Assembly: GCA_938041555.1 (NCBI GenBank)
Contig: CALIAC010000013.1
Location: 1-44,172 of the forward strand
Length of the DNA: 44,172 bases
Direction of reading: 5' to 3'
Source of the DNA: an uncultured Candidatus Saccharibacteria bacterium
GTDB lineage: Bacteria > Patescibacteriota > Saccharimonadia > Saccharimonadales > Saccharimonadaceae
Below are positions 25,598 to 33,422 of the stretch, in pieces. A model generated the notes under the pieces. That model searched no databases. It was given only the letters and a program-made list of their open reading frames with translations, and had not been told where the DNA came from. The position numbers and the translations under genes were made by a program. Every line of letters begins with the position of its first letter. Position 1 is the first letter of the stretch.

Positions 25598-25765
25598 TTG
25601 TATCACCCGAGGATTAGCGAGCGAGTAGCTTCTCGGTATTTTTCACATCTCCGTGCAAGATATGAACAGTATCAAGAATATTTACCTTCACCGCCTCTTG
25701 GGAAAAATGGATACAGAGAGATAACCAAGCAAAATACCAGAGTTTTATATCAACACCAACGCTTC
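25598..25765 (+). pseudogene. Possible severed C-terminal part of the 25202 gene
   Basis: In frame with the 25202 gene, directly after its TAA and one codon, the sequence reads like protein (ISERVASRYFSHLRARYEQY, then KNGYREITKQNTRVLYQHQR). It runs on into the antisense of the transglycosylase gene, so a natural end is not visible. It has no start signal of its own. Either the TAA interrupts an older longer gene, or the open frame is chance. Confidence 0.25.
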
Positions 25766-26503
25766 TTAGTTGCCCGCCTGCGCCTTCTCTACCAGCTTCT
25801 TGCCGCCACGCTCAAACCAGCGTGTATAGGTGGGGCTACTGCCGCTTACCCGCTCGCGCCACAGGTTCATGGCGTCGCGGCTGTAGCTGAGGGTTTCGAT
25901 GGCCTCTAGCCCGCGGCCACGGTATAAGTTGCCCGCTGCACCCGGGCCACCATTGTAGCCAGCAGCAACGAGCTCAACGCACTCGTTTTCGGATAGATTA
26001 CCGAGCGGCACACACAGCTGATCGCGCAGATGTGCCAGATAGGCCGCGCCAAAGGCGATGCTCGTTTCAGGATCAAATAAATCATAGTTCGTGCGCGCCG
26101 GCTTCACGAATTTAGCCGCAATCTCCCTGCCCGTACTATCCGTCACCTGCATCAAACCACTGGCCACACCACTGTGCGCCTTGGGGTACCCGCCGGATTC
26201 CAGTGTCATGATAATCGCCACTAGCTGCGGCGAAATATTGTACTGCCGGGCCTGCTTGGTAATCTCGCCCTGCCAGCGCTTAACGGTATCTGGCATCCAG
26301 GTGGGTAAGGTGTTATCTTGGCTCGTGAGCGCCGTGCTTGTAGTATTTTGCGACGTTTTGACAAACTGTGCCAACATACCACGCTGCCACGCGAGATACA
26401 CACCACCTACGAACACAAGTACCAGCACTGCACTCATCAGCCCCCAGCGATTGCTCCGCGCCCAACGTGTTAGCTTTTTCGTCCATTTCTTTGATTTTGC
26501 CAT
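25766..26503 (-). CDS. Membrane-anchored lytic transglycosylase (SLT type)
   Basis: Predicted peptidoglycan lytic transglycosylase of 245 aa, cleaving the MurNAc-GlcNAc bond outside the membrane. It has a basic tail, one N-terminal helix (about 19-38) and an SLT domain from about 85. Hallmarks: catalytic Glu in TLESGGYP, then SGVASGLMQVT, YLAHLRDQ and AGYNGGPGAA. Start at 26503: TATACT lies 6 nt upstream, so the mRNA is predicted leaderless; no Shine-Dalgarno sequence. Could remodel the cell's own wall or act on a contacted host wall; the sequence does not decide this. Confidence 0.9.
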   Translation of the reverse strand: MAKSKKWTKKLTRWARSNRWGLMSAVLVLVFVGGVYLAWQRGMLAQFVKTSQNTTSTALTSQDNTLPTWMPDTVKRWQGEITKQARQYNISPQLVAIIMTLESGGYPKAHSGVASGLMQVTDSTGREIAAKFVKPARTNYDLFDPETSIAFGAAYLAHLRDQLCVPLGNLSENECVELVAAGYNGGPGAAGNLYRGRGLEAIETLSYSRDAMNLWRERVSGSSPTYTRWFERGGKKLVEKAQAGN

Positions 26504-26743
26504 TGTTTTAGTATAGCAAATAACCACATATTGTTCTCCTTTCGATGCGACACAACTTTGAATAATTCTTTAGCCTCCCTCCAAAATACTAATGATGATG
26601 AACCCTGGAAAGATAGTAACCTTTTACGTCAGCCTTGGAGTCTGTCGGTTCTGGTGGCAGAGCGTTGCACTCCACTCGAATACGCTGATAAGTAGAGAAG
26701 CTAACGGAGAACGCAGAGGTCTTGATATTTAAGGTTCTTTTAA

Positions 26744-26779
26744 TTGACAGGCTCCCCTTTCCTCGCTATGGTATATATC
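26744..26779 (+). promoter_or_regulatory. Consensus promoter of a leaderless gene
   Basis: TTGACA (26744-26749), 17-nt spacer, TATGGT (26767-26772), 7 nt, ATG at 26780. A textbook -35, spacing and +1 on the start codon. Confidence 0.75.
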
Positions 26780-28390
26780 ATGACAAATCATTCAGATGAT
26801 ACCACTGCTATCCAGCAACAAAAGCTGCAGATAAGCCAGCTCCCAATCGACCCAGTCAAGATAAAAGCAATGATCGACTATTACATCGCGGAGTATCGCG
26901 AGCAGCTGCTTGATCGTGATTTGCTCGAGCAGGCGATAGCAGATGATGAATTATTCTGGCGTAGCAGTGTGTGGCGGGTAATTACTAGCCTGATTCACAT
27001 TATGCGATTCTCTGATTGCGATCCCTACGCTGATAATTATTTTGATAGCCAGGCCATTGCCGAGTGTAGACGCTTCGCAACCGATCTCCTGCGCGACCTA
27101 CAGAAGATCAGCAAGGGTATCCCCGATCTTGCCGCAGAGCTCCCCAAGATTAAGCAGGATGTCTGGGAGTTTTTAGATGTCATTTTGCCAGATTCGCAGC
27201 CGACACAAGCAATGCGGTCGAGCACTCTTGAGCTCCAGCGCGATGAGTCTGGCACTGTCTCGCTCCAGACCATCCCTGCCGATCTTGAGCCACATGAGCT
27301 CTTTCATCAGCAATATTGTGAGTATATTAGAATGAGCGATACACCAGATGGAGCAGCCCGCTTGCAGGAGCTACGCGAATCGCTCGATGCTCGCACCGCT
27401 GCCGCCAGAGATATGCAGCGCGATGATATCAATTTGCCTTTTTATCGCCTTCTTAGTGATGCCAATACCCTCCACTTGCGCACTCAAGATGCTCATGATT
27501 TTACTCGCATTTGCACGATTGCGAACCGTTGCCAAGAAATGGCCTATCGGCACTTTGGATATAACCCTGCGACAACAACACCCTCACAGGATCGAGAAGT
27601 TAGTCAATATATTTCATCAGCTCAGCAAGAACTGGGCATGATCATCGAGCTCCTTCTCAAATTCGATGATGATGGCGTAGCGAAGGCGCAGCAACTCGAA
27701 CGGTATGTCATCAGCCCCTACATCAGGGCAGAAATCGATGCCGAGTATGCCATACATGGTAAGGATCCAGACGGCACACGCCAAGCCCGCGCCTCCGCTT
27801 ATGTTATTGCACCCGAGGATGAAGGGTATACACTCCACGCTGTTGTTAATTCATTGAACGACCGGCGCTTTATCTTCGACCAGCAGATTCGTGATGCTTA
27901 CATTGCCATCATTACCAAGCACCCATCAGAGCGATCTTCTTCACGGTTATTTGACGACTACTATCTTGTAAAGCTCTGTGCCAAGCATGGCGAGCAAGCG
28001 GTCGCTCGGAAGGCTGCCTGGGACATGGTGAACTATTATTTCTACCAAACAGATGAGATAGAGGAAATTCATTTCTATGTGCTTTTGCTCAAAGACGAGC
28101 TAGGAGAAGGTGAGAAAGTCAAGCAGTGGATCGCGCAACAGCTGCGCGACAACCCAAGCGCCGAACTCGCTACGCTTTATTTTGAATGTGTTGGCTATGA
28201 TCATGACGTATTTCGCTTTTTGCAAGAGGCCACCGCACGCGAAGCAGACTCACCGATGAAGGCACTTGCTCAACAAGTCGAGAATCTTACTACACTCGAA
28301 AGTACTGTCAGCGACTGTCTTTACGACTTCGTCGAGAAGCAAGAAGCCGCCGAAGAGCAGCAGCGTCTCCACGCAGAATCAGCACAATAG
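26780..28390 (+). CDS. Large helical soluble protein of unknown function
   Basis: A 536-aa protein without signal peptide or membrane helix, predicted mostly alpha-helical and acidic (for example IDPVKIKAMIDYYIAEYREQ, LLDRDLLEQAIADDELFWR) ending in a coiled-coil-like tail (YDFVEKQEAAEEQQRLHAES). The C-terminal half has a repeat-like helical pattern (KLCAKHGEQAVARKAAWDMV, LKDELGEGEKVKQWIAQQLR) that could be TPR or HEAT-like, but I cannot assign it. The ATG at 26780 is chosen over the upstream one at 26744 because the latter lies inside the -35 of the promoter. Its size and strong promoter argue for a real function. Confidence 0.8.
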   Translation: MTNHSDDTTAIQQQKLQISQLPIDPVKIKAMIDYYIAEYREQLLDRDLLEQAIADDELFWRSSVWRVITSLIHIMRFSDCDPYADNYFDSQAIAECRRFATDLLRDLQKISKGIPDLAAELPKIKQDVWEFLDVILPDSQPTQAMRSSTLELQRDESGTVSLQTIPADLEPHELFHQQYCEYIRMSDTPDGAARLQELRESLDARTAAARDMQRDDINLPFYRLLSDANTLHLRTQDAHDFTRICTIANRCQEMAYRHFGYNPATTTPSQDREVSQYISSAQQELGMIIELLLKFDDDGVAKAQQLERYVISPYIRAEIDAEYAIHGKDPDGTRQARASAYVIAPEDEGYTLHAVVNSLNDRRFIFDQQIRDAYIAIITKHPSERSSSRLFDDYYLVKLCAKHGEQAVARKAAWDMVNYYFYQTDEIEEIHFYVLLLKDELGEGEKVKQWIAQQLRDNPSAELATLYFECVGYDHDVFRFLQEATAREADSPMKALAQQVENLTTLESTVSDCLYDFVEKQEAAEEQQRLHAESAQ

Positions 28391-28398
28391 TCGCTTCA

Positions 28399-29013
28399 TT
28401 ACACCGCGCGCCGCCCCTCGAGCGCGTGGCCGAGGGTTATTTGGTCGGCATATTCAAGGTCAACGCCAACGGGAATGCCGCGGGCCAAGCGCGTCATCCG
28501 TACCGTTAGGCCCGCCTCGGCAATGTGCCGCTGCAAGAAGAGCGCAGTCGACTCGCCCTCCACACTTGCATTGGTAGCAATGATCACCTCTTCTACTGCA
28601 TCATGAGTAATCCGCTCCAGCAGCTCGGGGATGTGCAATTGCTCTGGCCCTACCCCATCAATCGGTGAGATGACACCACCCAGTACGTGATACGTCCCCT
28701 TGTAGTGGCCAGTGCGCTCCAGCGCCACGATGTCGAGCGGCTCCTCTACCACAGCAATCTGCTTGCGATTGCGCTCTGGACTGCTATAGAGCGGTGAGAT
28801 GTCTTGGTCAGGATCCATCAGAGCAAAGGTGACAGGGCAAGTTGCAACAGCAGTGTGAAGCTGCGTGATAGCCTGGGCAATCCCCTGGCTCGTCCGTCCA
28901 TCAGCCCGCAGCAAAAAATACGCATAGCGCTCTGCCGTGCGTGCACCCACTCCTGGTAGGTGCCCTAGCTCGTCTATCGCCCGTTGCAGGGCCTGAGGCA
29001 GAATATCTGCCAT
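28399..29013 (-). CDS. recR: Recombination mediator RecR, zinc finger degenerate
   Basis: RecR acts with RecO/RecF in loading RecA at gaps. At 204 aa it has the normal length. In order: helix-hairpin-helix (LGHLPGVGARTAERYAYFLL), the position of the zinc finger, a Toprim domain (VVEEPLDIVALERTG, LGGVISPIDGVGPEQL) and the C-terminal RLARGIPVGVDLEYADQITL motif. The family finger has four Cys; here only the first remains (ATCPVTFALMDPDQD, SPLYSSPERN), so zinc binding is lost. It starts 5 nt after the ybaB stop, so the two form an operon, as in many bacteria. Confidence 0.92.
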   Translation of the reverse strand: MADILPQALQRAIDELGHLPGVGARTAERYAYFLLRADGRTSQGIAQAITQLHTAVATCPVTFALMDPDQDISPLYSSPERNRKQIAVVEEPLDIVALERTGHYKGTYHVLGGVISPIDGVGPEQLHIPELLERITHDAVEEVIIATNASVEGESTALFLQRHIAEAGLTVRMTRLARGIPVGVDLEYADQITLGHALEGRRAV

Positions 29014-29018
29014 ACTAG

Positions 29019-29342
29019 CTAGAACCCGAGGTTGCCAAACTCACCCATCAATGACTGTAGTTCTCTCTCCAGTGGCTGCGTCTTCTTGGCAGTGATCTCT
29101 TTTGCTTTAGCCAAACCGTCGCGAATTGCAATCTCGATCCAGTGCTCCAGCTGGTGGATGTTATCCAGGTCTACCTTAGTCGGGTCTATCTTTACATCCT
29201 TGATTTTCATATCAGCTGCAATCTGCACAATCACTGCACCATCACCAGCCTCAACCTCTATAATCTCCTTCGCTAGTGATTTCTGTATTTTCTGCGCCTT
29301 GATCGCGCTATTAACCAATTTCATTTTGTTGCCCATTGCCAT
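29019..29342 (-). CDS. YbaB/EbfC nucleoid-associated protein
   Basis: A 107-aa protein with the family layout: N-terminal helix (KLVNSAIKAQKIQKSLAKEI), a beta-sheet stretch (VEAGDGAVIVQIAADMKIKD) and a C-terminal helix (RDGLAKAKEITAKKTQPL). These small dimers bind DNA and are often encoded just before recR, as here. GGAGG lies upstream of the ATG at 29342; the second ATG (6 nt in) is an alternative. dnaX, a frequent third partner, is absent. Confidence 0.85.
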   Translation of the reverse strand: MAMGNKMKLVNSAIKAQKIQKSLAKEIIEVEAGDGAVIVQIAADMKIKDVKIDPTKVDLDNIHQLEHWIEIAIRDGLAKAKEITAKKTQPLERELQSLMGEFGNLGF

Positions 29343-29447
29343 ACTTCTTCATTTCCTCCGTTTCTTGGCTGTCGTACTCGATTTATTATACATGATTTGG
29401 CGGATAGCTGGAAGGGATACTCGATCGCTCAGCGCCTCTCATCCTCA

Positions 29448-29942
29448 TTATTGATGATTACTATCAAACGAAAAACCATCAACTGCAACCCGCGCATCAG
29501 CGCGATGAGTGTGGTATGCCTCTTGATCCAACACAAATGCTTCGGTCACATCCAAGGCAACAAGCACAACATGATATCCATTTCGAACCGATTGCGCCTT
29601 TCGCTCTGGATCTATAGACGAATCAAATTCGTGGCACCGCAACAAAAATGAATCAAGTTCATCATCGCTTACGACACTTGCCCGTCCAGAAAACTGTACG
29701 CAGTCAATTCTGTTTGGGTTCGTCTCCGAAGAATCAAATATAACACCAGAAACGTTAGGATCATGTTGGATATCACCGATATGCCGTGAGTAACTTTGCG
29801 ATGTAAAATATATCTGCCGCGGTCCGCATACTGAGTATGCAAGAACCGCTGTCCAGGTACTTTCATCGTGTTTAGTTGAAAGGACGAGATAGCGGTTATT
29901 CTGTACTAGGTTAAGTAGCCGTTCTTTCGCTTGTTGTATCAT
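29448..29942 (-). CDS. Pyridoxamine 5'-phosphate oxidase-like FMN-binding protein
   Basis: A 164-aa protein with a split-barrel pattern: AKERLLNLVQNNRYLVLSTK, WTAVLAYSVCGPRQIYFTSQ, HPNVSGVIF-like strand (DPNVSGVIFDSSETN) and VQFSGRASVVSDDELDSFLL. This is the architecture of FMN- or F420-binding oxidoreductases of the PNPOx-like superfamily; true PNPOx activity cannot be inferred, since the PLP-binding C-terminal region is not recognisable. TATAAT lies upstream with a leader of about 30 nt. Stands alone, 105 bp from ybaB. Confidence 0.75.
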   Translation of the reverse strand: MIQQAKERLLNLVQNNRYLVLSTKHDESTWTAVLAYSVCGPRQIYFTSQSYSRHIGDIQHDPNVSGVIFDSSETNPNRIDCVQFSGRASVVSDDELDSFLLRCHEFDSSIDPERKAQSVRNGYHVVLVALDVTEAFVLDQEAYHTHRADARVAVDGFSFDSNHQ

Positions 29943-30069
29943 TAACTAACTTCTTTGTACTTCTTTAGGTACATTATATCAAACAGCAAAATAACTTATT
30001 GTATTAGCAATCTGTTTCCCTTATAAGAAGACTGGGTGTTTCTTACCTTTACACAACACAGCCTTATTT

Positions 30070-31038
30070 TTATGGCATAATACTCTGCTCTACCAGCCAA
30101 CGGTAGTTCCAGCCATCGTTCGATTCGGTTTTATAGCTCCAGAAAAAGTGGGCGTCGGCACTGGCAAAGGCTGTTTGCTGGGCCGAAATGTAAGCGGTGA
30201 TGGTCGGTGGAGTCATGGCAATAGCGGGCGGCAAAATCGCGCTCCACTCACCAATGATGGTTGGGCGCTGCAACGACTGGTGCATGTGGGTAAATTCATC
30301 CACAATACTCGCGTGCTGGTCATAATCCACCAGCGCCAAGTTGGCCGCCCCAAAGCACTGGTAGTGGTGAATATCCAGCCAATCACGGGGCTGCGCCCGG
30401 CGCCACCGCGGCAGCTGGTAAGCATCGCTAATAATAATGCGCGTTGTGCCCGGTACAATGCGGCGCAACCGGCGAGTTGTGCGGCGCGACCACAGTCGCA
30501 GCAGCCAGTGCTGCAGCCAATCCTTCGTAAAGGGTTCGTTCAGCAGCTCAATCCCCCAGAGCTGCGGGCTTGCACTATAGCGCTCGGCAAGTTGTATGAG
30601 GATACGGCGGGTCGCCCGGCGGTTTTTGGCCTGGTACCACCCCGTTTGCGGCATGCGGTTGCCGCTCCCACTGTGGTCACCCAAATTCTGCGCACCAGGC
30701 GCCGCATGTAAATCAAGCAAGACGCGCATATGGTATTTTTTGGCCATTGCAAAGCACCAGTCCAGCTGCTTGGTAGCCTCGAGGTAGCCGTCCTGGCTTT
30801 CCAGCACCCAGTAACCAACCGGCACACGCAGTGCCTCGATACCGTGCGCGTGCAGCCAGGCAAAGTCCGCTTCGGTCATAAATTCCTGCCGGTGCTTGGC
30901 AATGCGCTCCGGGCCATCTGGTTGCATCATCAACTGATACTCGTTGCTCGCATCCGTGCCCGCAAAGACCGATGGCGTCATCCAGCGCTCAAGCACCAGC
31001 CACCCACCCAAGTTAACACCGCGTAATGGTTTATGCAT
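30070..31038 (-). CDS. Glycoside hydrolase family 5, exo-beta-1,3-glucanase-like
   Basis: A 322-aa (beta/alpha)8-barrel hydrolase. The opening RGVNLGGWLVLERWMTPSVF is the signature of the GH5 group that includes yeast exo-beta-1,3-glucanases. Other motifs: LRVPVGYWV, LLDLHAAPGAQN, the acid/base Glu in ELLNEPF (about 167), HHYQCF and the nucleophile Glu in IIGEWSA (about 264). There is no signal peptide or membrane helix, so it should be cytoplasmic unless secreted by another route. Start at 31038: TATAAT is 7 nt upstream (leaderless). It is divergent from the GNAT gene with interlocked promoters. Substrate (glucan, or an imported glucoside) is inferred only. Confidence 0.85.
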   Translation of the reverse strand: MHKPLRGVNLGGWLVLERWMTPSVFAGTDASNEYQLMMQPDGPERIAKHRQEFMTEADFAWLHAHGIEALRVPVGYWVLESQDGYLEATKQLDWCFAMAKKYHMRVLLDLHAAPGAQNLGDHSGSGNRMPQTGWYQAKNRRATRRILIQLAERYSASPQLWGIELLNEPFTKDWLQHWLLRLWSRRTTRRLRRIVPGTTRIIISDAYQLPRWRRAQPRDWLDIHHYQCFGAANLALVDYDQHASIVDEFTHMHQSLQRPTIIGEWSAILPPAIAMTPPTITAYISAQQTAFASADAHFFWSYKTESNDGWNYRWLVEQSIMP

Positions 31039-31083
31039 ATGCTTTATTATAACAAAGTATAGAGCTAAACTATAATGACAAGT
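31039..31083. promoter_or_regulatory. Interlocked divergent promoters, two leaderless genes
   Basis: Only 45 bp separate the start codons of the GH5 gene (reverse) and the GNAT gene (forward). The reverse -10 TATAAT (31051-31046) ends 7 nt before its ATG; the forward -10 TATAAT (31071-31076) ends 7 nt before the ATG at 31084. Each promoter's -35 region overlaps the other's -10. Confidence 0.65.
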
Positions 31084-31662
31084 ATGTATACACGCACCAT
31101 CACCATACCATCCCCTAGCCAAACCCAGACGCTGCGCTTGGTAGCGCCAAGCCCGGCTTATGCGCCGATTACCATGCAGTGGATTCGCCGGCCAGAGGTG
31201 ACACAGTATTTGGGTGCGGATTTTTCGCAGATGACCGAGGAAGACGAGGTGGCGCATTTACAGAATATGCTCGATGATGACGATCGGTATAGCTGGATGA
31301 TTGAGCGTGATGGCGAAATCGTTGGCAATATTGAGATTAACGAGATAAGAAAACTGAGCCGCAAATACGGCGTCACAGCGGGGGCATTTTGTACGCTGAT
31401 TGGCGATCCGAAAAACTGGGGCCAAGGCCTTGGGAGTTCTGCCAAGCAAGCAGTTTGCAATTGGGCGTTTTCTGAGGGTGGTTTTGCAATAATTGAGGCA
31501 AAGGCATACGTACAAAATATCCGTAGCTGGAGTGCGCTCGAGAGGCTTGGCTACCGGTACGCAGGGATTGAGCAAGGTAAAGTTGCGGGCAAGCCAGTAG
31601 CGTGGAAGGTGTATACACTGGCAAGGGCTGATTGGGAGGGGCTAAGTTGGGCGACGTGGTAG
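31084..31662 (+). CDS. GNAT family N-acetyltransferase (RimJ/RimL-like)
   Basis: A 192-aa acetyl-CoA-dependent acetyltransferase. Motifs: WIRRPEVTQYLG at the N-terminus, WMIERDGEIVGNIEI, the acetyl-CoA loop WGQGLGSSAKQAVC, and AKAYVQNIRSWSALERLGY, typical of RimJ/RimL-type members that acetylate protein N-termini or small molecules. The ATG at 31084 is preferred over 31075, because the latter is part of the -10 hexamer TATAATG. Substrate unknown. Confidence 0.88.
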   Translation: MYTRTITIPSPSQTQTLRLVAPSPAYAPITMQWIRRPEVTQYLGADFSQMTEEDEVAHLQNMLDDDDRYSWMIERDGEIVGNIEINEIRKLSRKYGVTAGAFCTLIGDPKNWGQGLGSSAKQAVCNWAFSEGGFAIIEAKAYVQNIRSWSALERLGYRYAGIEQGKVAGKPVAWKVYTLARADWEGLSWATW

Positions 31663-31711
31663 TAAATGCTCCATTAAAAAATGACTCCAGCGAGCCATCA
31701 TAATAAATCCA

Positions 31712-31786
31712 TGGTGACCTCACGGGGAATCGAACCCCGGTTGCTGGGATGAGAACCCAGTGTCCTAACCGCTAGACGATGAGGCC
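31712..31786 (-). tRNA. tRNA-Glu (CUC anticodon), CCA encoded
   Basis: Read on the reverse strand: GGCCTCA pairs with TGAGGTC (one G-T), anticodon stem CTGGG/CCCAG with loop TTCTCAT (anticodon CTC), T-arm GGGGTTCGATTCCCC, discriminator A, encoded CCA. Confidence 0.95.
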
Positions 31787-31854
31787 GCTTAGTCACTATA
31801 GCAAAAAAATCGGCCCTTGTCTAGCGATAATGTTGTAAAAAAGGCTTGACATGC

Positions 31855-32118
31855 CATAATCATGATGCTAAACTGATCGTGTCATGCACTTGCATGGTGG
31901 AGACAACTAACACAAACAGCACTCGATACAGCCATCGCAAGCCACGAGATGCAGGAGAACCCATACTGCATTTGTCTGGTTTGTCCGTGCTATAACTGTG
32001 CAAATTCATACTTGGCACCCGTGCGAGAGGTGCCAAGTAAAGGAAGACTCCTTGGGTATCTTACCCAGCCCAGGAGATGTGCGATTTTCACTTCCCACGC
32101 GGGGAGTGATTTTCGTTT
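31855..32118 (+). ncRNA. Candidate small RNA with own promoter and terminator
   Basis: TTGACA at about 31855, a 17-nt spacer and TAAACT form a promoter. The predicted RNA of about 230 nt contains a TGTC..GACA-closed hairpin near its 5' end, a perfect 10-bp hairpin ACTTGGCACC/GGTGCCAAGT (32010-32038), TGGGTA/TACCCA near 32053-32065, and a terminator CACTTCCC/GGGGAGTG (32089-32108) followed by ATTTTCGTTT. A frame at 31949-32143 (Cys-rich, YCICLVCPCYNCAN) overlaps it but runs through the terminator and into antisense of the kinase gene. No family recognised; the size would suit 6S-like or another regulatory RNA, which I cannot confirm. Confidence 0.45.
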
Positions 32119-33398
32119 GGTGAAATATTCTGGTGCGGCGTGAGGCGATCGATCGGCAAGCGGAAGCCAAAGGTACTACCCTGCCCCTCCCGCGAATGAA
32201 AGATCAGTTCGCCATGGTGCCCCAGCACGATCTTCTTTGCTAAAAATAGCCCAATCCCCGTGCCATCGGGCCGCTGCAGCTGGGCATTGTGCGCCCGGAA
32301 GAACTTCGTAAAGATCTTGCGCTGCTCACCCTGCGGCACTCCAATGCCATGGTCTTGCACCGTGCACACCACCCAGCCGTCCTTGCGGTAGAGCCGCACC
32401 GTAATAACATCAGCACCAGGCGAATAGTAAATGGCATTATCAATATAATTAACGATGACTTGCCGGAGTTTATTCTCGTCGATTAGCAGAGGTGGTATAA
32501 CCCCACGCGGTCGATAATCCACCCGCAAATGGTGGCGCTCAGCAATGAGCTGGATAGACTCGATACTCTGTGCCACCAGCGCAGCAACATCACCCGGGTG
32601 GAAGTCGATTGTGAAGTTGCCAGTGCGGATGCGCGACACATTGAGGAAGTTGCCAATCAGTTGCACCATTCGCTCGCTACTCGTAAAAGCTTCAGTAAGG
32701 AAAGTGCGCTGCGTGGCATTAATCTCACCAGCGTCACCCTCCAGCACCATCGATATATAACCCTTCACACTAGTGAGCGGTGTACGCAGCTGGTGACTTG
32801 CCATACTAACGAACTCATCCTTCGCGGCATCGAGCTCACGCAGGCGGCGGTTCGAGGCGCGTAGTTGGCGCGTTGCGCGGTCTACCGCTTGGGTGAGTTG
32901 CTGCTGGAATTGCTGCGTGGTATTGTGGCACTGCTGCGCCATCAGCGTCACTGCGCATTGCTGGGCTATCATTGCAAGAGTGGCTCGCTGCGCAGCAGTA
33001 TAAGTGTCTCGCTCAGTCGGTGGGCTCAGCACGATATATCCACAGTGATTACCCTGCCACACTAGCCGCAGCACCACAGCAATGTTGTAGCAACGAAGTG
33101 CGTGGCGCTTGGATAGCATGGCGGTCATTGTGCGAGCCGTCGCTTCTTCACACAGTGGCAAGAGTGTATCAACAGAGACAGCGCATTCATCTGGCAAGTC
33201 AATTAGCGGCGGCGCTCCATCCACCGTCACCATCACCCCGCACCAGGCTGGCTGGGCAACCGCCTCCAACGCCGTGCGCACCGCTGCTACCACCTCTGCA
33301 AAGTCAGTCGCACGAGCTAGCGCGCTACCCAGTGCTACCAGGGGCTCTGCTGGTGTGGGCGTCATGCTTGATTTTGGGTGATTTTGTTCCATTTTCAT
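32088..33398 (-). CDS. Soluble sensor histidine kinase
   Basis: A 436-aa kinase without membrane helices. The N-terminal 165 residues look like a GAF-type sensor domain (LCEEATARTMTAMLSKRHAL, GYIVLSPP), followed by a coiled-coil linker (about 165-190), the HisKA domain with the phospho-acceptor His in ASHQLRTPLTSV (about 201), and the HATPase domain with N box VIVNYIDNAIYYSP, G1 DHGIGVP and G2 GTGIGLFLAKKIV. Start at 33398, preceded by AGGTG and, 12 nt away, TATAAT. The single-domain response regulator at 33423 is divergent from the same promoter and is the likely partner. The stop codon overlaps the terminator of the candidate RNA at 31855-32118. Confidence 0.9.
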   Translation of the reverse strand: MKMEQNHPKSSMTPTPAEPLVALGSALARATDFAEVVAAVRTALEAVAQPAWCGVMVTVDGAPPLIDLPDECAVSVDTLLPLCEEATARTMTAMLSKRHALRCYNIAVVLRLVWQGNHCGYIVLSPPTERDTYTAAQRATLAMIAQQCAVTLMAQQCHNTTQQFQQQLTQAVDRATRQLRASNRRLRELDAAKDEFVSMASHQLRTPLTSVKGYISMVLEGDAGEINATQRTFLTEAFTSSERMVQLIGNFLNVSRIRTGNFTIDFHPGDVAALVAQSIESIQLIAERHHLRVDYRPRGVIPPLLIDENKLRQVIVNYIDNAIYYSPGADVITVRLYRKDGWVVCTVQDHGIGVPQGEQRKIFTKFFRAHNAQLQRPDGTGIGLFLAKKIVLGHHGELIFHSREGQGSTFGFRLPIDRLTPHQNISPNENHSPRGK

Positions 33399-33422
33399 GC
33401 TACACCTGCTATTATAAAGCAA
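33399..33422. promoter_or_regulatory. Shared bidirectional -10 element of the kinase and regulator genes
   Basis: TATTATA (33410-33416) serves both ways: TATTAT forward, 7 nt before the regulator ATG at 33423, and TATAAT reverse, 12 nt before the kinase ATG at 33398. Only 24 bp separate the two start codons. Confidence 0.7.

Noticed and set aside
31949..32143. Cys-rich 64-codon forward frame as a gene
   Set aside because: It reads through a strong terminator hairpin and into antisense of the histidine kinase; no ribosome-binding site. Kept only as an alternative to the candidate RNA.
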